From positions 1-21,738 of the forward strand of contig NZ_JALXKS010000050.1 of the NCBI RefSeq assembly GCF_025144725.1: DNA of 21,738 bases. The letters run 5' to 3'. Every line of letters starts with the position of its first letter. Positions within the stretch are counted from its first letter, which is position 1. Position numbers and translations under genes: made by a program. This DNA comes from Brevibacterium sp. p3-SID960. Lineage in GTDB: Bacteria > Actinomycetota > Actinomycetes > Actinomycetales > Brevibacteriaceae. Under the pieces are notes generated by a model, which was not told the origin of the DNA, searched no databases, and was given only the letters and a program-made list of their open reading frames with translations. Below, piece after piece: positions 1 through 8,606 of this stretch.

Positions 1-310
1 CTCATCCTGCGGCCCCGCCGCCGCTGCTGACCCCACCGGCCCGGCACGGACACATGAGCGCTGTGCCACTGGCACCCCCTCCACGGCGACCGGTGTTCGC
101 GCCTCGCACTCACCGCCCCGCGCGAGCACGCCCAGGACTGGGCGGCTGGGCGGGCCTGCTGGCCGGGGCGGTGCGCTCCCAGCCGGCGCTGCCCGAGCAC
201 CTGCCCGGCACTGGACAGATGCGCACTGCACCGCCAGCTCTGCACCACCAGCACTGCACCACCAGCACTGCACCGCCAGCTCTGCACCTCAGCTACAGAA
301 AGGCACCAGC
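1..310. other. Low-complexity region upstream of rpmJ, no convincing gene
   Basis: I see no recognisable protein or RNA gene here. One plus-strand frame is open from base 3 to a TGA at 312-314, which overlaps the rpmJ ATG by 4 bp. The encoded protein would be Pro/Ala/Arg-rich and would include the translated 14-bp repeat. It could be the end of a gene entering from the left or simply a stop-poor high-GC frame; I favour the latter. No Zur-like palindrome is visible before rpmJ, although zinc-free ribosomal paralogues are often Zur-controlled. Confidence 0.4.
226..294. repeat. 14-bp tandem repeat, about five copies
   Basis: Units begin at 226, 240, 254, 268 and 282, each a variant of CTGCACCACCAGCA. 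Copies 2 and 3 are identical, copies 1 and 4 are identical to each other, and copy 5 is degenerate and one base short. The array ends only 16 bases before the rpmJ start. Because 14 is not a multiple of 3, a repeat-number change would shift any reading frame across it, which argues against a real coding sequence here. Confidence 0.85.
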
Positions 311-433
311 ATGAAGGTCCGCAATTCGCTTCGCTCCCTGAAGAGCCAGCCCGGCTCCCAGGTCGTGCGCCGCAAGGGCAAGACCTATGTCATCAACAAG
401 AAGAACCCGCGCCTGAAGACACGGCAGGGCTGA
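311..433 (+). CDS. rpmJ: 50S ribosomal protein L36, cysteine-free (zinc-independent) type
   Basis: This 40-aa basic protein starts [11 protein letters not shown] and ends NPRLKTRQG, the usual L36 start and end. L36 is a small protein of the large ribosomal subunit. The common form carries a zinc-binding Cys/His set; this copy has no cysteine at all, so it is the C-minus paralogue (YkgO type) that in other bacteria replaces the zinc form when zinc is scarce. The ATG follows AGAAAGG (297-303) at 7-nt spacing, a good ribosome binding site. The TGA at 431-433 abuts the stop of the convergent gene. The zinc-containing copy would normally lie in a ribosomal protein operon elsewhere. The family call is secure; regulation by zinc is inference. 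Confidence 0.93.
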   Translation: MKVRNSLRSLKSQPGSQVVRRKGKTYVINKKNPRLKTRQG

Positions 434-916
434 TCACATCCGCAGCCACGTCTGCGCGGCATCTGAGAGCACCGCGCCGTCGCCGGCTGCCGTCTCCGCC
501 CAGTCGACCGGCCGGCCATCGGCTGCGACGACACCGTCTGCGAGCACCACGACGTCGAAGTTGCACGCCAGCCCGGCCATCGCGGTGTGATAGACCGACC
601 GGTTGACGTCGACGCCGCCGATGATGAGCCGATCGATCGCCAGGTCATGCAGCCCGGCTGCCAGGTCGTCGACGCCGTCGAAGGCATCGGCGACCTCTGA
701 GCTCAAGGCCAGGTCGTCCTCGGCCTGCCCGAGCCCACCGGCCGGGGAGTCTGCTCCCGCACCCTGCCCAGCTCCCGCCTCGGGCGCGGGAGCCTGCAGA
801 TAGGCGACCACGCCGTCAGCCACACGTGCCCGGTTGAGAACTTCGGTAAGCTGTGCAGAGATCTCAGACAGGGCGTCGCCGCCGCCGGCGGTGTTCATGA
901 GAATGAGTGCGTCCAT
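434..916 (-). CDS. Isochorismatase-fold protein lacking the catalytic cysteine
   Basis: This protein is about 160 aa when started at ATG 916. The start MDALILMNT matches the first strand of cysteine hydrolases, which usually reads ALLVIDMQ with a catalytic Asp. The C-terminal half has the family pattern IIGGVDVNRSVYHTAMAG followed by DVVVLADGVVAADG, like GVATDVCVxxTAxDA then VxVVSDAVA. The nucleophilic Cys position is Ser (residue 107) and the Asp position reads Met-Asn, so classical isochorismatase or nicotinamidase chemistry is unlikely. A Gly/Ala/Glu-rich insert occupies residues 44-75. I prefer ATG 916 because TATGCT lies 7 nt upstream (leaderless start); GTG 934 and ATG 928 are also in frame but lack a good ribosome site. 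It may be a pseudoenzyme. The family call is by pattern only. Confidence 0.6.
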   Translation of the reverse strand: MDALILMNTAGGGDALSEISAQLTEVLNRARVADGVVAYLQAPAPEAGAGQGAGADSPAGGLGQAEDDLALSSEVADAFDGVDDLAAGLHDLAIDRLIIGGVDVNRSVYHTAMAGLACNFDVVVLADGVVAADGRPVDWAETAAGDGAVLSDAAQTWLRM

Positions 917-923
917 GGCTTCA

Positions 924-950
924 AGCATAGTCACCGCTCACGCACACCAA
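924..950 (-). promoter_or_regulatory. Candidate leaderless promoter for the isochorismatase-like gene
   Basis: On the minus strand TATGCT (924-929) fits the actinobacterial -10 pattern TANNNT and sits 7 nt before the ATG at 916, so transcription would begin at the start codon. A TTGGTG (945-950) lies 15 nt further up, a short but possible -35 spacing. The -35 half overlaps the ribosome binding site of the divergent corA gene. Confidence 0.45.
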
Positions 951-959
951 GGAGGGACG

Positions 960-2156
960 ATGGCCGATCTGCGCTACACCTACCGGTTCGCCTCCGAGCA
1001 TCTGGGACACCGACGCGACGACAACTTCGTCCTCTACTCCGATCACGTCGAGGTCGCCTCGATGACCTCGATCCGCGAGGCCGCCCGCGCACTCGTTGCA
1101 GCCGAGGAATCCGATGAGGAGCGGCCGTTCCTGTGGATCGACATGTACCGCCCGACTCACGAGGACCTCACCGAGCTCGCCGAAGCGTTCTCCCTGCACC
1201 CGCTGGCGATCGAGGACGCGATCGAAGCCCATCAGCGACCCAAGTACGAACGCTACGGCTCGACCGAGTTCGTCGTGCTGCGCCCGGCGGTCATCCGTCG
1301 CAACCGGCCGCACACCCCTGCCGGGCTGGCCGACGCCCGGGCCGGTGCCGCCGCCGGAGGGGCAGGCAGTGCGTCCGGTGCCTCCGGTGCCTCAGGTGAG
1401 TCCGCTGAGGCCCAGTCGGTCGACATCAAGGTCGGTGAGATCCACATCTTCCTCGGCGCCCGGTTCATCATCGTCATCCGGCATGGCACCCTGCTCGATA
1501 CGCAGAACGTCCGCGAGGTCTTCGAATCCGACACTCGGTTCTCCGGGTTCCCGCAGTTCTCGGCGCTCTACCGCGTCATGGACCGCATCGTCGACAACTA
1601 CCTGCCGGTCGTGGCGATCCTCGAAGACCAGACCGATGACCTCGAAGAGCGGATCTTCACCGGCACCCCGGCGCAGTCGCAGGACATCTACCACCTCTCC
1701 CGCGAGCTCATCGAGCTCGACCGGGCGGTCAAGCCGCTCGAAGGGGTCATCGACACGCTATTCAACTCGCTTGTCGTGCACACCGTGCCGGCCGAACTGC
1801 AGCGCGGCCTGCGCGACGTCGCCGACCACATCCACAGCGTCAACGAGCGCGTCGAACGGCTGCGCAGCGTCCTGCGCGAGCTGTTCACCTTCAACGCCAC
1901 GCTCATCTCCGAGGCGCAGAACGAGGACATGCGGCGGATGAACGAGCTGTCGATCCAGCAGAACGAGCAGATGAAGAAGATCTCCGGCTGGGCCGGCATC
2001 CTCTTCTTCCCGTCACTGGTCGCCGGCACCTACGGCATGAACTTCGACACGATGCCCGAACTGCACTGGATCTTCGGCTATCCGTTCGCGCTCGGGCTCA
2101 TGGTCGCCGGCTCCGGGTTCCTGTTCTGGCTGTTCAAGCGGGCCGGGTGGCTCTGA
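960..2156 (+). CDS. corA: CorA-family magnesium/cobalt transport protein
   Basis: This 398-aa protein is a CorA divalent-cation channel. The C-terminus holds the family hallmark YGMNF followed by MPEL, between two transmembrane helices at roughly residues 345-365 and 372-393; the protein ends in a short basic tail (KRAGWL). The N-terminal two thirds is the cytoplasmic domain with long helices that forms the funnel in the pentamer. An odd Ala/Gly/Ser-rich insert lies at about residues 120-152 (GASGASG), probably a flexible loop. The frame stays open upstream to 834, but ATG 960 is chosen because AAGGAGGG (949-956) lies directly before it and the protein family starts there. It is divergent from the isochorismatase-like gene with only 43 bp between starts, and convergent with the peptidase at 2218. 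Confidence 0.93.
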   Translation: MADLRYTYRFASEHLGHRRDDNFVLYSDHVEVASMTSIREAARALVAAEESDEERPFLWIDMYRPTHEDLTELAEAFSLHPLAIEDAIEAHQRPKYERYGSTEFVVLRPAVIRRNRPHTPAGLADARAGAAAGGAGSASGASGASGESAEAQSVDIKVGEIHIFLGARFIIVIRHGTLLDTQNVREVFESDTRFSGFPQFSALYRVMDRIVDNYLPVVAILEDQTDDLEERIFTGTPAQSQDIYHLSRELIELDRAVKPLEGVIDTLFNSLVVHTVPAELQRGLRDVADHIHSVNERVERLRSVLRELFTFNATLISEAQNEDMRRMNELSIQQNEQMKKISGWAGILFFPSLVAGTYGMNFDTMPELHWIFGYPFALGLMVAGSGFLFWLFKRAGWL

Positions 2157-2217
2157 GAGACCCTGGCGGCGGGTTCGGGCGCGGGGCTGGTCGCCAAGGC
2201 CGTCTGTGGGTCCGCGC

Positions 2218-4320
2218 TCATGCGCCGATCACGTGCCGGTGGAGGAAGGCGATGAACTCCTGGTACCACTGGCGGGCGTTGCCGCGGCCGAGGATCCAGT
2301 GATTCTCATTCGGGTAGTAAAGGAATCTGTGCTGGGTCTGCCCGTGCGCATCGAGTGGCGTCTTGGAGAAGGTCAGCAGGTCGAACCACAGCTGCTGACC
2401 CTGCCCGATCGGCACCCGGTAGTCCTTGTCCCCGTGGATGACGAGCACCGGCACCTCGATGTCGCCGACCGACAGGTGCGGCGAATACGTCTGCGCCTGC
2501 TCGGCCATCGCCAGTGCCCATGAGCCGTTGTCGGTCGTCGCTCCCATCGTGGTGACGTCCCACAGGGAGGCGTGGGTGACGATGCAGCGGAACCGGTCTC
2601 CGGTGTGCCCGGCGACCCAGTTGGCCATGTAGCCGCCGTAGGAGCCGCCGGCGAGCGCCTGGCGGGTTTCGTCGATGTCCGCGCGGGCGATCGCCGCATC
2701 GGCAAGCGCCATGACGTCGTCGAAGGGGGTCCCGCCGAGCTCCTGCTGGCCGCGGTCGATGAACGCCTGCCCGTAGCCGGTCGAGATCGCCGGGTCCGGC
2801 ATGAGCACCGCGTAGCCGGCTTCGACGAAGGGCCACGGGTTCCAGCGGTAGGTCCACGCGTTCCATGATCCCCACGGCCCGCCGTGCACGAACACGGCCA
2901 GCGGGTGGGGTGCAGCTGCCGGCTCCGCTGCCGAAGCGGTCGACGGCAGGGCAAGCCAGGCGCGGATCTCGGTGCCGTCGGCGGCTGTCGTGACGACCTC
3001 CTCGAGCCGGCCGTCAGGTGCCAGATCATCGGCTGGGTTGGTGCGGATCTCGACGTCGCCGCTTACGGTGTCGATGGCGACGAGGTGCGGTGCTTCGGCG
3101 ACCGAGGAGCGGATCGCGAGCACCCCCTCAGGCGCGGTGACAAGACTGCTGTAGTGGTACGGCTGCCCGGCGCCGCCTGCCAGCAGACGCGGCTGGGCGT
3201 CGTCGGGTCCGCCGATCCACACGGCTCCGCGACCGCGGTAGTCCGAGGTCGCCAGCAGTGTGTCGTCGTCGAGCCAGGTGATGGAGTACCACTGGTCAGC
3301 GGCGGGCCACAGCGGCTGGGCGGTTCCGGTTGCGAGGTCGACAAGCACTGACCGCTGCTGCAGGTTCGATTCTGCTGTCCAGGCGGTCTGTTCGCTCACT
3401 GCGGCGAACCGGCCGGAAGGGCTGAGCGCTTCTGTCGTGTAGTCGATCGGATGCGCCGCGTGCAGCAGGACGCGGACGTCTCCGGAGGCGATGTCGACGC
3501 GCCAGATGTCGGTGACCTCGGTCGTCTTCTCCTCCAGCCGCCTGACGTCCAGGACGGCGACAGCACCGTCTGCGGAGAGTTCGACACCGGTGACCCGACC
3601 TGCCGGAACCGGCCCGTGCCGGAAGCTCAGCGTCCCGGCATCACCGGTGGCGCGGCGGTCGGTGGCGCTGCCGTCGGTGACGCTGCCGTCGGTGGCGCTG
3701 CAGTCGGCGATGAGCAGACCATCGCGGTCCGGTCCGAGATCGGAGTCCCAGCTGCGCAGCGGGAAGGAATCATGCAGGATGCCGGTGACCTTGTGGGCTG
3801 TGCGCTTGTCACGCAGCTCGGCGTGTGTCTTCTCATCGTAGGCACCATGAGCGATCGGGCCGGTGGCGAGCACCGTCGTGCCACGCACGGTGACCGAGGA
3901 GAAGCCGCCGGGTCGGGTTGCCATCTGGATCGCCTCGCCGCGGGCGGGAAGCTTCCACAGGCTGGCGTCCTCGGCGGCATCGTCGGCGGTGTTGGCGCGC
4001 TTGGCGATGAACCACACATTTCCCGCGTCGTCGACGCTGGCAGCCCCGACCGAGGCGAGCGGCGAGGTCAGCCTCGCCGGCACCTCGTCGACAGTGTAGA
4101 GGGCGGTGAGGTAGTCACCGGCGTTCGGGTCGCCAGCCGCGGCGTCGCCGTCGGCGGGCTCGCCGGGCTCGGCCACCTCGGCGGCGGGTGCCTGCTGGAG
4201 CGTCTGCACGAGGGCGACGGCACCACCGGTGGGGTTGGCGGCCAGTCCATTGAGACGGTGGGCGTCGAGCAGGGCGTCGATGCTGATGCCCGGGGATGCG
4301 GGAGTGTCGGAAATCGTCAT
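2218..4320 (-). CDS. S9-family serine peptidase (prolyl oligopeptidase / acylaminoacyl-peptidase type)
   Basis: The protein is 700 aa, the usual length for S9 peptidases. The N-terminal ~430 residues are beta-propeller-like, with repeated blades (for example ALSPSGRFAAVSEQTAW and ITWLDDDTLLATSDYRG). The C-terminal ~260 residues form the alpha/beta hydrolase domain. The triad is visible: Ser560 in GGSYGGYM, Asp633 in HGDKDYRVP and His674 in PNENHW. The oxyanion motif HGGPWGSW is also present. It should cleave short peptides or acylated N-terminal residues. No signal peptide is seen, so it is probably cytoplasmic. A blade holds an Asp/Thr/Ser-rich insert coded by a 15-bp repeat. The start has no ribosome site but has a -10 hexamer 7 nt upstream, indicating a leaderless mRNA. 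The exact substrate cannot be read from sequence. Confidence 0.92.
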   Translation of the reverse strand: MTISDTPASPGISIDALLDAHRLNGLAANPTGGAVALVQTLQQAPAAEVAEPGEPADGDAAAGDPNAGDYLTALYTVDEVPARLTSPLASVGAASVDDAGNVWFIAKRANTADDAAEDASLWKLPARGEAIQMATRPGGFSSVTVRGTTVLATGPIAHGAYDEKTHAELRDKRTAHKVTGILHDSFPLRSWDSDLGPDRDGLLIADCSATDGSVTDGSATDRRATGDAGTLSFRHGPVPAGRVTGVELSADGAVAVLDVRRLEEKTTEVTDIWRVDIASGDVRVLLHAAHPIDYTTEALSPSGRFAAVSEQTAWTAESNLQQRSVLVDLATGTAQPLWPAADQWYSITWLDDDTLLATSDYRGRGAVWIGGPDDAQPRLLAGGAGQPYHYSSLVTAPEGVLAIRSSVAEAPHLVAIDTVSGDVEIRTNPADDLAPDGRLEEVVTTAADGTEIRAWLALPSTASAAEPAAAPHPLAVFVHGGPWGSWNAWTYRWNPWPFVEAGYAVLMPDPAISTGYGQAFIDRGQQELGGTPFDDVMALADAAIARADIDETRQALAGGSYGGYMANWVAGHTGDRFRCIVTHASLWDVTTMGATTDNGSWALAMAEQAQTYSPHLSVGDIEVPVLVIHGDKDYRVPIGQGQQLWFDLLTFSKTPLDAHGQTQHRFLYYPNENHWILGRGNARQWYQEFIAFLHRHVIGA
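3658..3702. repeat. 15-bp tandem repeat inside the S9 peptidase gene, three copies
   Basis: Three units starting at 3658, 3673 and 3688 are variants of GTCGGTGGCGCTGCC, followed by a partial copy. They encode repeated TDGSA/TDGSV units on the minus strand. The 15-bp period keeps the frame, so copy number can vary without breaking the protein. Confidence 0.85.
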
Positions 4321-4327
4321 AGGCGAA

Positions 4328-4333
4328 ACGCTA
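4328..4333 (-). promoter_or_regulatory. -10 element for the S9 peptidase gene (leaderless start)
   Basis: On the minus strand TAGCGT (TANNNT) ends 7 nt before ATG 4320, and no Shine-Dalgarno sequence lies between. No clear -35 is visible. The 111-bp gap to the divergent aldolase start would hold both promoters. Confidence 0.5.
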
Positions 4334-4419
4334 CCAGCGCCGGCTAAGTGCGCAGCGGCGGGGGGAATGCTCAGAATTCACATCGTGGCACGTGCATATT
4401 CTCCTCTGCCCGCGCCGGA

Positions 4420-4425
4420 TACGCT
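4420..4425 (+). promoter_or_regulatory. -10 element for the HpcH/HpaI aldolase gene (leaderless start)
   Basis: TACGCT (TANNNT) is followed by 6 nt and then ATG 4432. The spacing puts the transcription start at the A of the start codon. No Shine-Dalgarno sequence precedes this ATG, and the -35 region is weak. Confidence 0.5.
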
Positions 4426-4431
4426 GACCTC

Positions 4432-5205
4432 ATGACGACTGCACATGTGCGTGAGCGCCTCGCTGCCGGGAAGCCGGCGCTGGGCACCTTCATCCTCGAA
4501 TTCGCCACGCCCGGCATCGGTGCGCTCTGCGCCCGGGCCGGTGCCGACTGGGTGCTCTACGATCTTGAGCACACCGGCTGGTCGCTCGATGCGATCCGCC
4601 CGGCCCTGACGGTCTCCCGCCGGGAGGACATCGCCTCCTTTGTCCGGGTCGCCGGGCACAGCCAGCATCTCGTCTCCACCGCCCTCGACGCCGGGGCGGA
4701 GGGGATCATGATGCCTTACGTCGACTCCGCTGCGCAGGCCGCCGAGATCGCCCAGTGGATGCGGTTCCCGCCGGCTGGCCGGCGAGGCAGCGCCTTCGGC
4801 ATCGCCCATGACCTCTACTCCCCCGGCGCACCGGCGGACAAACAGGCCGCAGCCAATGAGTCGGTGATGTTCCTGCCGCAGATCGAGACCCCGGCTGCGG
4901 TCGCTGCTGCCGCCGAAATCGGCGCGGTCGACGGTGTCGATGTGCTTTTCGTCGGCCCGCTGGACCTGTCGACGAACCTCGGCGCACCTGGGGACTTCAC
5001 GTCCTCTGCGTTCCTCTCCGCCCTCGACACGGTGGCCCAGGCGGCGCAGGCGACCGGCACGGCGGCCGGGATCTTCTCCACCTCCGAGCAGCTCAGCGCT
5101 GCGGCACTCGAGCGCGGCTATTCGGTCATCTCACTGAGCGGCGACGTCTTCACCTACCAAGCCGCGCTGGCAGCGGGGCTCACCGCGATCCGCGACCGGG
5201 TCTGA
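4432..5205 (+). CDS. HpcH/HpaI family aldolase (2-keto-3-deoxy-sugar-acid or 4-hydroxy-2-oxo-acid aldolase)
   Basis: This 257-aa protein has the usual length for class II metal-dependent pyruvate aldolases. Family features are visible in order: GTFILEFATP near the start, His47 in YDLEHTGW (catalytic base), Arg72 in FVRV (pyruvate binding), DAGAEGIMMP at 87-95, Glu152 in QIETPAAV and Asp178 in FVGPLDLS (metal ligands). Such enzymes reversibly split a 2-keto acid into pyruvate plus an aldehyde; the aldehyde cannot be told from sequence. A longer open frame reaches up to 4348, but its first 28 residues do not resemble the family, and ATG 4432 has a -10 hexamer 6 nt before it. No sugar-acid catabolic genes lie beside it, so it appears to be a stand-alone gene. 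Confidence 0.9.
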   Translation: MTTAHVRERLAAGKPALGTFILEFATPGIGALCARAGADWVLYDLEHTGWSLDAIRPALTVSRREDIASFVRVAGHSQHLVSTALDAGAEGIMMPYVDSAAQAAEIAQWMRFPPAGRRGSAFGIAHDLYSPGAPADKQAAANESVMFLPQIETPAAVAAAAEIGAVDGVDVLFVGPLDLSTNLGAPGDFTSSAFLSALDTVAQAAQATGTAAGIFSTSEQLSAAALERGYSVISLSGDVFTYQAALAAGLTAIRDRV

Positions 5206-5216
5206 CGCTCAGGCCG

Positions 5217-5235
5217 GTAACCCGGCAGCGGTTAC
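5217..5235. terminator. Possible shared bidirectional hairpin between convergent genes
   Basis: GTAACC (5217-5222) and GGTTAC (5230-5235) form a 6-bp stem with a 7-nt loop between the stops of the aldolase gene and the lipoprotein gene. It overlaps the lipoprotein stop and has no T-run, so it is a weak candidate for a terminator on either strand. Confidence 0.3.
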
Positions 5236-5960
5236 TGCCAGTCGGGGATGATGAGCAGCTGTTTGTCGACATAGACGTTCTGGGTGATCTCTTCAGCCGC
5301 TTCGACCGCCTCGGGAGAATCCTCCAGGGCCACAGTGGTGACGCTGATGGTCTCCATCCGGCCCTCAGCCTGCTGCGCCGCATAGACAGCGAACGCGTAG
5401 CCCTTTGCAGCACTGCCGCCGACCAGGCCGATCATGAGGCTCGACTTCTCGTTGACCTCGGCTTTGTACGCCCAGCCGGCGCCGTTGTCGACCCTGACGT
5501 CGCGGTCGGCGAGCTTGGTGCTGTCGCCGTAGGAGAACTCGTACTCCTTCTCGAACTGCAGCTCCTCGACCGGTGACTGCCGGAAGCTCTCGTTGCACGA
5601 GATGTTCATGACCATCTTGTCGTGCGGGCTGCCGAAGGTGAAGTAGATGAAGGCGCCGCGTTCAGTGCCCGGCGTCGCCTTTACGCTCGGCGGCAGCGCC
5701 ACCTCGAGCCGCGAGTTGCATTCGCCGGCGAAGTCCGCCCGATGCAGCTCCCAGCCCTCGGGGATCTGCGGGCCGGTCTCCGTGGGCTCGGGTTCGGGTC
5801 CCTGGGTGGGGGCGATGGCGACGCCGAGCGGTCCGCCGGGTTCATCGGAGGTGCGGATTCCCACCAGACCGCAGCCGGTCAGCGTCAGGATCGCGCCGGC
5901 CGCAGCGAGTGCACGCAGGGCGCGGCTGTGCCGGGCCCGAGGTGTGGGGTGAGTTCTCAC
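5232..5960 (-). CDS. Putative lipoprotein
   Basis: The protein is 242 aa. It has a basic N-terminus, a hydrophobic stretch (LAAAGAILTL) and a lipobox LTGC with the Cys at about residue 26, so it should be lipidated and held on the outer face of the membrane. A short Pro/Glu/Thr linker (EPEPTETG) leads to a soluble domain of about 175 residues that I do not recognise; it contains one pair of Cys (ECNSR and ISCNES) that could form a disulfide. The chosen start is GTG 5960, preceded by GGAG at 5-nt spacing; the frame runs on upstream but there it is a shadow of the kinase tail. It lies 28 bp after the histidine kinase and is probably co-transcribed. It might feed an extracytoplasmic signal to the kinase; that is speculation. 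Confidence 0.8.
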   Translation of the reverse strand: MRTHPTPRARHSRALRALAAAGAILTLTGCGLVGIRTSDEPGGPLGVAIAPTQGPEPEPTETGPQIPEGWELHRADFAGECNSRLEVALPPSVKATPGTERGAFIYFTFGSPHDKMVMNISCNESFRQSPVEELQFEKEYEFSYGDSTKLADRDVRVDNGAGWAYKAEVNEKSSLMIGLVGGSAAKGYAFAVYAAQQAEGRMETISVTTVALEDSPEAVEAAEEITQNVYVDKQLLIIPDWQ

Positions 5961-5988
5961 AGCGTCTCCAGAGTCGGGGTGAGCGGGA

Positions 5989-7436
<1,448 letters not shown>

Positions 7437-7437
<1 letters not shown>

Positions 7438-8186
7438 CACGGTCTCGCGTTCCCAGCGCCGGTGACCTCGGCGACGAACCGGTAGCCGCGGCCCTGCACG
7501 GTGCCGATCCAGCGGGGATTCGAGGCGTCCTCGCCGAGCACGCGGCGCAGCTCGGCGACCCGCGAGTCGACGGCGCGGGTGCCGACGGCGTCGTCGAAGC
7601 CCCACAGCACCTCGAGCAGGCGCTGGCGTTCGATGAGTTCGTCGCGGTGGACCATGAGGTATTCGAGCAGCGTCACGCCCTTGGGGGTGATGACGAGTTC
7701 GCGGTTGCCGAGCCACACGCGCCGCGAGGTGCGATCCAGCCGCAGCCCGAAGGTCGACACGAGCACCGGGGCGGTGGCCAGGGGCGGGCCGTCGTGGCGG
7801 GTGCGGCGCAGCACGGCGCGGATCCGGGCGACGAGTTCGTGCGGGTCGAAGGGCTTATTCAGGTAGTCATCGGCGCCCTCTTCGAGTGCCATGGCGCGTT
7901 CGACGGCTTCGCCGACCTGGGTGAGCAGCAGCACCGGCACCCAGTTCTCCTCGCGGCGCAGGGTGCGCAGCACTTCGCGGCCGTCGGCGCCGGGCATGAG
8001 CACGTCGAGGACGCAGACGTCAGGTTTGTGCCGGCGGATCTCGTCGAGAGCGAGTCTGCCGTCAGGTGCGGTGATGACCTGCAGGCCGGAGCGTTCCAGG
8101 AACGGGGCGACGGCACCGAGGACGTCGGGTTCGTCATCGGCGAGAACGACAACAGGACGGTTGTCGGCAGCGGGCTGCGCAATCAT
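7437..8186 (-). CDS. OmpR/PhoB-family response regulator
   Basis: This 249-aa protein has a receiver domain (about 11-125) and a winged-helix DNA-binding domain (about 145-240). The phosphorylation site is Asp61 in VLDVLMPG, with the acidic pocket Asp17/Asp18, Thr89 and Lys111 (NKPFDP) all present, so phosphotransfer should work. The C-terminal half ends with VDSRVAELRRVLGE and VQGRGYRFV, typical of the recognition helix and wing. ATG 8186 follows GAAGGA at about 5-nt spacing. The kinase gene overlaps its stop. It lies 42 bp after mrpG on the same strand, so it may be read from the Mrp promoter or from its own. Target genes cannot be deduced here. Confidence 0.94.
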
Positions 8187-8228
8187 GAGGTTCCTTCGCT
8201 TGGCTCAGATTTGCTGTTATCCCGAACT

Positions 8229-8606
8229 TTAGCCGTCTTGCCGACGTTCGTGTTCGATTGCAGCGCGCTCCTCAGCCAGCGCCACGGCATCGGAGAGCTC
8301 ATCGCGATAGAGCATCGAGCGGCGCAGGTACTTGGTGCGGTAGCCGGCGCGGCCGACCATATGCGTGCCGACCGGAGTGGTGACCATCTGCAGGGTGACG
8401 ATGAGCAGCAGGGTGGTGATGACGCCCCAGTGGAACTGCTGGATGCTGATGGCGAGCATCATCAGGATGAGGCCGAGGATCTGCGGCTTGGATCCTGCGT
8501 GCAGACGGCTCATGAGATCGGGGAAGCGCAGCAGCCCGATGGATGCGGCCAGCGACAGCGCTGCGCTGCCGATGAGGAGGGCTCCGGAGAGGATGTCAGC
8601 GATCAT
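8229..8606 (-). CDS. mrpG: Na+/H+ antiporter subunit MrpG (MnhG)
   Basis: This 125-aa protein has three hydrophobic helices and the family signature LLRFPDLMSRLHAGSK, followed by a hydrophobic stretch (GLILMMLAIS) and TPVGTHMVGRAGY. MrpG is a small membrane subunit of the Mrp cation/proton antiporter. ATG 8606 is chosen because GGAG sits 6 nt before it and the family starts there; the longer frame to 8792 is a shadow of mrpF. It overlaps the end of mrpF by 11 bp. A charged cytoplasmic tail (EERAAIEHERRQDG) ends the protein. Confidence 0.92.
   Translation of the reverse strand: MIADILSGALLIGSAALSLAASIGLLRFPDLMSRLHAGSKPQILGLILMMLAISIQQFHWGVITTLLLIVTLQMVTTPVGTHMVGRAGYRTKYLRRSMLYRDELSDAVALAEERAAIEHERRQDG

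Noticed and set aside
200..310. Zur operator upstream of the zinc-free L36 gene
   Set aside because: No TGAAAATGATTTTCA-like palindrome is visible.
54..314. Open frame of 86 aa before rpmJ
   Set aside because: Low-complexity, contains the out-of-phase 14-bp repeat, and no ribosome site or homology is recognisable; the 4-bp overlap with rpmJ may be chance.
2157..2217. Terminator between corA and the S9 peptidase
   Set aside because: Only an imperfect stem with a very large loop (TGGCG near 2164 with CGCCA near 2196) could be drawn.
3451..4347. Long plus-strand open frame (298 aa) opposite the S9 peptidase
   Set aside because: It is the antisense shadow of a gene with full catalytic motifs; Gly/Val-rich translation typical of high-GC antisense frames.
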